From Stachybotrys elegans (Eukaryota > Ascomycota > Sordariomycetes > Hypocreales > Stachybotryaceae), in contig JAGPNK010000043.1 of assembly GCA_020746835.1 (NCBI GenBank), positions 1 through 64,000 on the forward strand: 64,000 bases of DNA, in the 5' to 3' direction. A program made the position numbers and the translations under genes. Below, piece after piece: positions 56,401 through 64,000 of the stretch. The notes under the pieces were generated by a model. It made no database searches. It was given only the letters and a program-made list of their open reading frames with translations, and was not told where the DNA came from. Position 1 is the first letter of the stretch. Every line of letters starts with the position of its first letter.

Positions 56401-57251
56401 CAACGACACAGGAGAACCGGGCAGCATACATGGGCACCGAGCGAGTCTCAACCGTACATGCCGCCGAGCTGCAGGGCATCTTGCTGGCTCTACAGATGGC
56501 GCGGGAGGACAAGCAGCGGGGCAATACAAGGAGCAGAGTGTGCATATACACAGACAATCAAGCAGCCATCAGGTCTTCGGCCAAGCCAAAAGGTAAATCC
56601 GGCGCATACCTCCTGAAAGCTATCGCACAGATCACGGAAGAGCTTCAGCAAGGTGGACTGCCAGTGGAAATCCGATGGATCCCGGCCCATACAGGCATCT
56701 GGGGAAACGAACAAGCCGACAAAGCAGCCAAGGAAGCCACAGGATGGAGAGAAGGCGGAGCGACTGGACCAAGGGCTGCCGAACCAGCGGAACTATGGGC
56801 ACTCCGTTCGACGCTCAAGATGTGGACCCACAAGCACGTCCACAAAGCCTGGCAAGACAAATGGGCCAACGAAAGCCGTGGCAGAGTCTGTTTCCGGTAT
56901 ACACCGAAGCCAACAAAGAAGGTATTGCAGCTGCACACGAAGCTCAACAAGAGGCAGAGCGCGCTCTTGATCGGATTGCGAACCGAGAAGATAGCCACCA
57001 AGCACTTCCTCTTCAAGCAAAGAGTACCGGGTGTTACGGACAATAGATGCCCCTGCGGACAAGGACGACAAACGGTATTGCACATCCTCCTGCGATGCCG
57101 GAAACATCGACAACTCCGGAACCAGGAACTCGGTGATATCCTAGGACTAAGCGACCTTCGAAGGGTGTTGGGAGAGCGCAAAGCAGCCGCGAAAGCCGTC
57201 AGATTCATGGAACAGACAGGGACCCTTGGGCATCTCGGGGTCGAAACGTAG
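53433..57251 (+). CDS. LINE ORF2: endonuclease, reverse transcriptase, RNase H
   Basis: 1272 residues that would nick target DNA and copy element RNA at the nick. Residues ~1-225 are an apurinic-type endonuclease with QEPWRNPF, VVVGDFNLHHE and HDSDHLPIATCI. Reverse transcriptase covers about 430-750: YRPIALLSTVGKIMES, motif A LLLDISGAFDNV, motif B GIPQGSNLSPILYIFYN, motif C FIDDTAIL. RNase H at about 960-1100 has acidic residues in IYTDGSG, AAELQGIL, YTDNQAAI and NEQADKA. A C-terminal CPCGQGRQTVLH-x4-C finger ends the protein. All catalytic motifs I can identify are intact. The start overlaps ORF1 as TAATG. Confidence 0.95.
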   Translation: MSRSDQLSILQYNVRKSKDTVMASLLRDQQIEKYDILAIQEPWRNPFQNTTHHPARDKFFLCYPTQTDGLPARVCFFVNKRLDNSMWHFKEHSRDLCSIIISTKEEEGEARQIAITNVYNSPQRTEGRASAVAQLGRTLGSLTNMEHVVVGDFNLHHEIWGGTIEQSPEAETEDLISTMDKYGLISLLQPGTITYEENGARTTIDLSLATANLADRLIRCEVESSMNHDSDHLPIATCIDTRIVCRQTQPRRNWKAMDKKAFTSELEKRLPPRRRPRTKTALDNYVEEIVAALTQAIDVSVPTSTPCSKAKAGWNEECSHMLAETKRLRRIYSATHTEEAWEAYRVARNKKGKTIKKALRKMHRDTIETAAESPEKLWRVAKWARSRESQGSELTPVIKDPATAQEATTPREKAKLFRDVFFPNPPEADLSDMDGATYPEQVKLPKITIDEVEDAILATASNKAPGPDGITNKALQAGVTHIKEHLTRIFNASLDLGYCPQHFRSSTTVVLRKPGKSDYTIPQAYRPIALLSTVGKIMESVLAKRLSYLVETYELLPQTHVGGRKGKSTEHAFHLILDKIYEAWNNGQVASLLLLDISGAFDNVSHKRLLHNLRKRRVDEKMVRWIASFLKNRRTRITVDGFLSEPYRTETGIPQGSNLSPILYIFYNADLIEVCNDEESISAGFIDDTAILTWGDSTMETCGKLGSALRKAKGWATTHASILSPGKFQLTHFTRARTKFDINQALQTETESIQPSPASKYLGLLMDTKLLWKAHIDEMERKVTKTIAALSSLGSSTWGIPMRELRTIYRGVAIPQMMYACSAWSNANWSANGEPISTKALTKLQSLQARGARVISGAYRATSVPALNIETHLLPVEEQILKHNIDTLARIGPAERPPFESTNSRRKRKSPRQAIEQTIRDLEGPNIRRQEQASAYITPPWWRGPRCYIEGNTKAAKQKHLEQLSDHTAIHIYTDGSGVNGHVGAAAVCTTTQENRAAYMGTERVSTVHAAELQGILLALQMAREDKQRGNTRSRVCIYTDNQAAIRSSAKPKGKSGAYLLKAIAQITEELQQGGLPVEIRWIPAHTGIWGNEQADKAAKEATGWREGGATGPRAAEPAELWALRSTLKMWTHKHVHKAWQDKWANESRGRVCFRYTPKPTKKVLQLHTKLNKRQSALLIGLRTEKIATKHFLFKQRVPGVTDNRCPCGQGRQTVLHILLRCRKHRQLRNQELGDILGLSDLRRVLGERKAAAKAVRFMEQTGTLGHLGVET

Positions 57252-57583
57252 CCAGACGATGTCGGGCGCTGGGGGGAGACTGTAGGTACGCAGACCCGTA
57301 TATGAGGCGACGATAGCCGCTTCGACAGAGCCTAAAAGTACTGTACATTAGTAGAGAACCACATTCTGCACGAGGGCGGTGGCTACGGGTAGAATGTGGT
57401 TGAGGAGAAAGTGGGATCATTGGGGACAGCTGGTCAATGTTCGTTGATGTTGGCGAAGTGGGGCGAGCCTCGGATTAACATCCGGAGCGAGCTTCGGCTG
57501 TCCGCCAACCCCGCTAACCGGGCATGGCTGCTTATGTATCTAGCGGCTACAACCGAGTAGGAATATAACCTAACCTAACCTAA
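57252..57583 (+). repeat. Conserved LINE 3' untranslated region and (TAACC)n tail
   Basis: The last ~150 bp, from TGGTCAATGTTCGTTG to AACCGAGTAGGAATATAACC, match copy A almost base for base. They are still recognisable in the relics at 1068-1386 and 29605-29982. Such conservation suggests recognition by the element's own reverse transcriptase. Confidence 0.8.
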
Positions 57584-57596
57584 CCCTCACGATTGG
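57584..57596 (+). repeat. Right target-site duplication of LINE copy B
   Basis: CCCTCACGATTGG. It contains the TGA stop (57587-57589, minus strand) of the neighbouring minus-strand gene. Confidence 0.9.
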
Positions 57597-58264
57597 CCCT
57601 TCTCCTCCTCCATATCCCGAAGTATCCAATGGCAGCTGGAAATCTCCTGTTGCATTCGTCCCATTATAATTCCGATCGCCTGCCTCTTCAATAGCATGCT
57701 GATGGAGCTGTCCACCCATTCCTCTGGCTGACCCTCAAGCAGAATAATCGACGTTGTGAGAAATTCCGCAAGCAATACCCGCACTAGGAAGTATAGAGCC
57801 CAGAAGTTGACAATATGCTGCCGGATAGATGCCTCGCCGTCCGCCGACAAGCTATCGAGTACTCGATCAACACCGCTGGGCGGCAGTCCATGGCGACACT
57901 TTGGGCGACTCAAGAACCCCTCTATGTCGGAATCCGATGGAAGGTTATGACTGCATGCTCTCTGGAGGGCTTGGCCAAGGGCTGAAGTTAGGTCTACCCC
58001 CATTATATTGAGATGTGTGCCCAAACAGTAGGGGTCATGGACGAGTCCGGCATCGCTCAGTATGTCACCGCAGACGGCCATTTCGGAGGCGGCATGCGCG
58101 TCATCCACCTAGGGCCAAAAGCGCAGTACACCCTCAATGCTGCTGTCTTCAACGTTCGATCGGACCACGTTCGTGTAATGCCGGAGGTGGCGCAAGGACC
58201 AACGGAGCCCTCCGCGCTGTTCTGGAGTTAGGGATTCGAAATCCAGGACGCTGAAGAAGTTCAT
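57587..58264 (-). pseudogene. Unidentified protein next to the LINE, with one in-frame TAG
   Basis: The frame opens at 58264 (MNFFSVLDFESLTPEQRGGL, HLRHYTNVVRSNVEDSS). It meets a TAG at 58109-58111, then runs open for 173 codons (LVHDPYCLGTHLNIMGVDLT, IRQHIVNFWALYFLVRVLL) to a TGA in the LINE target-site duplication. The whole looks like one fungal protein of unknown function. A small in-frame intron ending at the TAG (45 or 57 nt) is possible but has weak donors, so a nonsense mutation is favoured. Confidence 0.45.
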
Positions 58265-58469
58265 GTTGGTGTGGCGGTGCCTGTATATGGCGTGCGAGAA
58301 GCAGAAACCACCTCTGGAGGCGAACCAGGCTTCTACTCATGTCCTTCCCTTCTATGTTCTTCCTGGCCTCTAACACTGCTCGCAGAATCCGCCTCCCATG
58401 TAAGCTCATCCAGCACAAACGACGCCTTACTCGCCGATCGACAATAATAGCCCTGCCCATTGTTGCGCC

Positions 58470-58700
58470 CGATCTCTGGTCGCGCTTTCTGCGCTGTTGT
58501 TGCGTCGATGGATCTCGAATGGGTTCAGTTCGATGTCATCACAGCCTTTCTCACTACACCAGTATTCGTGGACGTATGGCTATCTATGGCAGAGGCAGCG
58601 ACAAGGGCACGCGATATAAGGCCTAGAGGCACGACGCCTGGGCTTTGGGAGCTTCACCAAGGAACTGTATCAACATCGTCTGGCTGTTGCGGGAAAATAA
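58470..58700 (+). mobile_element. Copia-type reverse transcriptase relic
   Basis: The plus strand encodes SMDLEWVQFDVITAFLTTPV and then FVDVWLSMAEAATRARD. This matches the Ty1/Copia reverse transcriptase core DLExxQxDVxTAFLxG...VYM. GLWELHQG follows, where family members have YGLKQ. Only this short piece survives, with no LTRs or integrase. Confidence 0.6.
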
Positions 58701-59275
58701 GCGCACGACCCTTTAGGCGGAGAAGCATGCAGTGTATGTAATGGTGGTAGAGGTAGAAGAAATGTACACCGGCCAAGAAGTAGTGGTAAGTAGGCAGCTA
58801 CACACCTTGTTCCTTTTTAAAATACTGCTGCAGTCATCGAAAACCTTAAGATCGTCTTTATCGTCAGAGGGGGCCTCCTTGAACTCGCTGGTCTGTATCC
58901 CATTGGGGCACACGAACAAGAAATCCCACATTACAAATACTGCCGCTGTCTGGCCATCACCTGTTTACCTTGCTCTCAACCCATTGCGTTCCCATCTTCT
59001 TTCTCGTACCCTCGCTTTCCCCTTCATGATTCTGAGCCACTACCGACTGGTAGTACGTCTGCCTCAGCACCAACGGTGCGGGGAAAAGCTCCTAGGCGGC
59101 GGGGTAGTTTGAATGTCAAAGAATTCTCGGGTCGTTATTCATGGGCATGCTGCACGTGATGGTAGCAGAGGGGTGGTTGATGTACTCCTGTGATTAGATT
59201 GCGAACCACATGCACAAGGCAGTCGTCCTGTATCTGGGTTACTGAAAGATACTTGAATCGTCCAGAAACTGACCC
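58701..59275. other. No gene recognised
   Basis: Overlapping short frames on both strands have no domain. Likely flanking decayed repeat DNA and the 3' region of the F-box gene. Confidence 0.4.
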
Positions 59276-61297
59276 TTATTGGATTTTCTTCCGGTGGTGG
59301 GCCATGTCAAATCCTTGGGACGTGCCGTCTTGTCCCTTGATGGCCCAGTAGAAGGGTTCCTGTGTCCAAATACACGAACTTGTATCAGAGGTCGCTGTCT
59401 GGGCCGTTTCCGGGGCGTTGGGGTTGGAGTCTTGCTCGGATTCCACCGCCTTGCATGCGCCCTCTGACCAGCGCGAGCTATCAGCGCCAAGCTCCGCTTG
59501 ACTTACATTACAGATCACAGATAGGGAGGAGTTACCCTTGCAACTGCTAGCTGCGCAATTCTCGCACAATTGTGGAAGCCCTTGCAGCCTCAATGCTGGG
59601 TCAAAGGAGACAAGCACAATAGCTTTGAGATTATTCCCAGGGGCTGTCGTCGGCGAGTATATCAGGTTCCTCTCGTCCAGCGCCCAGTTAGTCTTCTCCA
59701 GAGACCCCTGTGGTCCCAAAAGTTTCTGGAGTCGAGTAGATATGGTATCTCTATTGCTTGCGAGCGCCTCTGGCGGCCAAAAAAATACGCCATTGTCTCC
59801 TGGAGGACTGTTGAGTGCATGACTGGAGATTCCGCGTGACCAGGATTGGGCAGCTGATGCATCAGCAAGATCTATGGCGTCGGCCAGCAGCGGCCTTACC
59901 CGAAGGCGCAGGCGCTGCGCAGACGGGTCCGCTAAAGGAAAGTCCTTGACCATGTCGAGGAAGCAGCGGCAGGATGGGTGATAGGAATGGATGAGGGTTT
60001 TGTTGTAGTCAAACGTAGTCCCAATAGACCCGTTATCGCCTACGTGTATGTCTTGGGCTTCGAAAGCCTCGTAATGCCTCTCACTGTTCCAACTCGCTGG
60101 TTCGCGATTAGATGCCTCATCACCCTGGAGCGTATCTGTATCCGATGGGAGGCCGGGGAACTGTAGCTTCTTCCTGTAGCAGGTACGCTGGGGCTGAGAG
60201 CTCGATGGAAGCCATTCCCTGCGGCTTTCGTAGACAAATATATGCCCAGATTCATGGTCCTGGTGTAAATTGAGGGTGTTCCAGCGGTCGTCAATTGCCC
60301 CGTCCGTTGGTCGCCTCCTCCATGAGGCTAGTTTCGGGAGAATTTCCACTGATAAATGGCTTCCTAGCCGAAATCGCAGGGCGTGGTAAAACGAGTTCCA
60401 CTTGTTCTCTTCCGGATCAAGCGTGGCGGAGCTGGAGATGGCATAGAAGTAGTCATCGAATATCTCAAAGCTGATGTTGGCCCCTACATATTGGCCAATG
60501 AGCTGATCCAGGACAATATTTTTACTGTCCCATTCCTGGCTCTTGAAGCTGAAGGCATGAAACACCCAGCGCTTTGTTCCATCTTCGTGGTCCTGCGATC
60601 TGGTGCCATAGTAAAGGTACTGGTGGGTGTTTCTGACGACGATACGCTTGGTTGATCGCAGTCGTTGAATACCGACAATGGTTCTGCTTTCAAGATGCAG
60701 TAGAAGAAGCCAGGACTTGGAAGAGTTATCCTGCTTCTGGGTGTAAATGCAGGAGAGTATGCCACAGGCGTAGTACAGTGGATGATAGGCGAAAGATTCG
60801 GCCATTCGTGACTCTGGGATATGCTTGAACAATAAACCCTGAATGTTTATTGCGTACTCGGTAGTGGCGGCCTCATTCAGGAACAGAAGACGTAGATTCT
60901 CACGGTCAATGGAATAGCAGAGGGCTCCATTGACGTAGATGAAGTTTTCGCATACACCTAGGAGGGCCACTTGGAAGGGTCTGGCTGTCTTAATGGCGTA
61001 TTGCCTTTTGATCAAACGTCTGAGGCCTCGGGCGAACTGCCCTGTGCGAGCCGCTTCTGTATACTCGGGAGAGAACCTAGCATTCTTAGATAGAGTAAGC
61101 TACGAGTTCTCCAGGTTATTGGGTCAGGTTGAGCTGCGGCTTTCACTTACTTGGATCAGGGCTTGGTGGCCAATGCCTCCGTCTCGAAGAACAAAACTCA
61201 AGGAGCGGCAGCTCACGGCCAAATGGAAGATGTCGTCAAGGCTTAGGTATCTTGTGATCAGGCCAATGATCTCGACAGGCATATCCAGAACGCTCAT
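59276..61297 (-). CDS. F-box protein, 651 aa
   Basis: A probable SCF ubiquitin-ligase adaptor in two exons, 61151-61297 and 59276-61084. The 66-bp intron starts GTAAGT and ends ATCTAAG; this acceptor is chosen over a nearby CTAG because it preserves phase. The F-box is at the N-terminus: MSVLDMPVEIIGLITRYLSL and then DDIFHLAVSCRSL. After the splice the protein continues NARFSPEYTEAARTGQFARG. The long C-terminal region has repeated strand-like blocks (FQVALLGVCENFIYVNGALC, SKSWLLLLHLESRTIVGIQR) that could form a propeller-like fold, but I recognise no named repeat. The frame is intact. Confidence 0.75.
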
Positions 61298-62190
61298 ATT
61301 GGGCGTTTTGAGGGTGAGGTAGCGTCTGGGCCGCGGAAATCGGCGCGGAAGAGGGGACTGAGAGCATTGAAATGGAAAAGGCGGCAAGGCGCAGAGCCGC
61401 AGAGCTACAGTAGCTCTGAGGGGTCAGGGGTTACAAGGGAGTGGGGTCACATTTTTACTCTCCTCGTCTCTACCTTTGCATCTCTCACGCAAGGGGCGCT
61501 GTGGTGTGGGTGGGCACCGACAATTAGGCTGTTGTACAGGAGAAGAGTTTGGCAGGTCGACGTGGCAGGATGACGGTCATTGGGCAGGCAGAGCTTGAGG
61601 TGATCGAGGTCATTCCGGTGGGGATGAGAGTTTGAACTGGGTGTGGTCGAGGTGCGGTTACGTAGCTGGTAGGATGCGAGCCTTGCAGCTTGGTCCATTT
61701 CTTCCATGGCATTGATCCACATCCATATTCTATGGCCACACCCTCTGCAGCTTCTTATCTAAGGTGTGGGCGCGTAGTAACATTGAGGTAATGAGAGACC
61801 CAAAATGGCTGCAGGGCAAGGATCAGATGTTACTTGTGGCGGCTACCAACACTGAGCTTTTGCCTGGGTGGTCAAATTGGGGATAATGGTCATCTCCCTG
61901 GCGCACGCTCCACCGTCACCTTTCTGGCCTTCTAATTAGGTCTGTCCAGCTGCTGTCCAGCCTGTCACGTCAAGGCACAAGTGTCACCTTCGATGCAGCC
62001 CAATGCCCCTCACCAGACAAGCTAGACCATAAGAGACTGGATATGGAATCTCCGCATTCCCCGTCAACTGGCATCAAGCTGAGACTAGTGAACTCTCTCT
62101 ACGGACGCTAAATATAGATATGAACTATTATAAACATCTGGGGGAAACTGCCTTCATGCAGGGATAGTGTTCCCTGGTAATTAACAAGCG
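61298..62190. other. Intergenic region
   Basis: Lies between the start of the minus-strand F-box gene and the end of the ABC transporter gene on the same strand. It should hold the F-box promoter and the ABC 3' untranslated region. No coding region is convincing. Confidence 0.4.
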
Positions 62191-64000
62191 TCAGTTTATT
62201 TCCAGCAATGGCTGAGGTTCCAGTCCCTCATTCATGCATCTCAGCTCGTAGTACTCCCCACGCTTCGCCATCAGCTCATCGTGAGACCCTTGTTCCATGA
62301 TGCGCCCGCCAGGAGCAAGTACTACAATCGAGTCCAAGTGTCGCAATGTCGACATTTTATGCCTGTTATCCAGGTTAGCAATTTTAAGTAACCAACTCTA
62401 GATAGGCAGAAGCAAAGTGAAAATGTCACTTCATACGTGATAAATATCATAGTCTTGTCCTTGAACCGTGTTTTGAGGTTTTCTAGGACGACCGCTTCGG
62501 TGCGCGGGTCTATAGCACTGGTACCCTCATCGATTACGACAAGACGGGCGTTCGTTTGAAGAAGTAAGCGTGCTATACAGAGGCGCTGACATTGACCTCC
62601 AGAGAAGGGTCTTTGTTGGGGAGGACGTTAGCTTGTTCTTTAACAAGGGGAATCTGACTTACCCTCCATCTTTACCCATCACCGTATCGTATCTGTGTGG
62701 CTTGTCGTTGATCGCGTCATGGATTTTGGCTAGCCTACAGGCTTCTATAACCTCCTGCTCGGTTGCTTCCATCCGGCCTAACTGGATGTTCTCCCTGACC
62801 GTACGGGTCAAGGTGTGCGGGGCCTGGTTCATTCTCGCAATGTTGGCGTGGATACTGTATCCGGTCAATTTGTGCAAGAGTCAATAAACGTGGCAGCACA
62901 TACGATTCCCTTGTGATGTCCGTGATGTTGTGACCATCGATGAGGAGCTCGCCTGATTGGACCTTGTAGTCTCCCATGATCAACCCCGCCAGAGTCGACT
63001 TTCCGGATCCACTGCTGCCGATAATGCCCACTCGAGTGCCAGCGCGGATATGAAGGTTTAATCCATCCAGGGTCGTCGTAGCAGCTCCTCTGTGGGAGAA
63101 TACGATGTTCTTGAATTCTACCTCGCACCCACGGCCGCTCAGCTCCAGCGTCTTGGTCCCATCTGTTGTTTCGCACGGCAACTCCATTATTCGTCGTAGT
63201 CTCGTGGCATTCAACAACGACTCACGCTTCCCGTCAAAAAGATTGATAAAGAACTGGAGGGGTGATACGACCAAAGAGAACAGGTTGAGAAGGATAAACA
63301 TATCGCCCACTGAGCTTTGACGGGCCTCGATTCGGTTCATGACCAATGCCAGGGCTAAGCTTTCGAAGGCTATAACAATCCACTCGCTGGCGCCGTCGAC
63401 AATGTAAAACATGCCTGTATACTTGAGATAGTGCTTAGCTTGGTCTTCTTGTTCTGCCTTGTACATAGAGACCTCCTCGGTTCGGTTATGGTTATCCAAT
63501 GTCTGCCAGGCATGTATGTGATCGGTGCGCCGGTGCGCCACTTGATAGCATTTAGACATGACGTTGTCGTAATAACTCCCGAGAAGTGGTAGTAATTTCA
63601 GCTGCAGTAGCAACATGAAATTGCCCATGCAGATAATAATGGGTATGATGAGGAGACCGTGCCGCTGAATCAGGGCGACGGTGGCGCCGGATAGGCCAAA
63701 GGAGTTTGGCAGCAGCTGGAGAAACACATCGTCTAGGATAGCCGGAAGGGAGTCGGCATTGCTGAGAGCATCGATTTTATCAGCTGGCGGTACTACCGAG
63801 TGGAAGTAAGCGCCTAGACGCATGATATGCATATGGGCTGCCGTGTTGAGGTTCTTCGTCCGATATTCCCGGACCTCCATCCATAATGTTTGGCGCAGGA
63901 CAGGTATGCCGCCTTTGGATGTTGCCAATCGTAGTAGACACAAATACAGAAATCCCTGCAGAGTGATAGATCCGCCTGTAGCCAGATGGCCTGCCCAGTA
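62191..64000 (-). CDS. ABC exporter, C-terminal part (continues past window end)
   Basis: An ATP-driven membrane exporter; the 5' part lies beyond 64000. Exons seen: 62904-64000, 62663-62854, 62437-62610 and 62191-62362, with introns of 49, 52 and 74 bp, all in phase. The first exon has transmembrane helices ([36 protein letters not shown]) and the start of the nucleotide-binding domain with Walker [11 protein letters not shown]-loop region: [20 protein letters not shown]. Signature: FSGGQCQRL. Walker B and D-loop: [12 protein letters not shown]. The H-loop His lies in ITHKM. The end is [14 protein letters not shown]. It resembles peptide-exporter-like ABC proteins of fungi; the cargo is unknown. 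All ATPase motifs are intact. Confidence 0.85.

Larger units (their letters stand above)
51632..57583 (+). mobile_element. Full-length Tad-like LINE, copy B
   Basis: About 5.95 kb with a ~107-bp leader, ORF1, ORF2, a 3' untranslated region and a (TAACC)n tail. It is bounded by CCCTCACGATTGG at 51619-51631 and again at 57584-57596, a 13-bp target-site duplication (tail bases overlap its first Cs). Both ORFs are uninterrupted and the duplication is perfect, so the insertion is recent and the copy may be active. The domain set EN-RT-RNase H with a CCHC ORF1 fits the Tad1 clade of fungal LINEs. Confidence 0.95.

Overview
The window looks like nuclear DNA of a filamentous ascomycete, probably a Sordariomycete or relative. 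The evidence is short GT-AG introns of 45-75 bp with CTAAC-like branch sites, Zn2Cys6, bHLH and PAS regulators, F-box and BTB proteins, fungal APH-type kinases, NLR/ankyrin genes, a Tad-type LINE with RNase H, and a fungal FAR1/MULE transposon. I see no rRNA, tRNA or CRISPR. All exon joins were made by eye from splice signals and reading phase, and family names rest on motif recognition without database searches.

Layout. 1-8.3 kb: a LINE 3'-end relic, a two-chromodomain protein, a small Zn2Cys6 factor, then decayed DNA with a Tc1/mariner relic and an ankyrin relic. 8.9-15.8 kb: three regulatory genes, namely a PAS protein broken by one in-frame TAG, a divergent Zn2Cys6 gene lacking its regulatory domain, and a bHLH gene with a one-base frameshift. 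16-21.9 kb: a poly(A) tract, a GC-rich M28 aminopeptidase relic, a BTB protein and a second mariner relic. 21.9-27.6 kb: a broken NLR-ankyrin-ZZ gene beside an intact 1375-residue membrane/ankyrin protein. 28.9-34.8 kb: a broken small gene, another LINE relic, an F-box-like ORF and a 5'-truncated LINE with a fully open RT-RNase H frame. 34.8-37.9 kb: two NAD(P)-binding oxidoreductase genes (MDR and NmrA-like) with a 33-bp minisatellite between them. 38.8-41.8 kb: an AT-rich graveyard holding a DUF3505-type relic.

42.2-48.3 kb carries a three-exon nuclease-fold-like gene, a hypothetical ORF, a SUR7-like pseudogene and an APH-like kinase. 48.5-51.5 kb is a MULE with ~100-bp terminal inverted repeats and a disabled FAR1-MULE-zinc-knuckle transposase. 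51.63-57.58 kb is a complete LINE bounded by a 13-bp target-site duplication. Its ORF1 and ORF2 are intact and overlap in a TAATG stop-start. It landed on the stop codon of a minus-strand gene. 58.3-64 kb holds a Copia relic, a 651-residue F-box protein and the 3' half of an ABC exporter that runs off the window.

Taken together, this is a patchwork of working single genes and transposon-rich accessory DNA. The most notable element is the apparently complete LINE. Several host genes are open except for one nonsense codon or one indel, which points to recent or ongoing decay or to sequencing errors. I found no convincing multi-gene pathway or new defence system.
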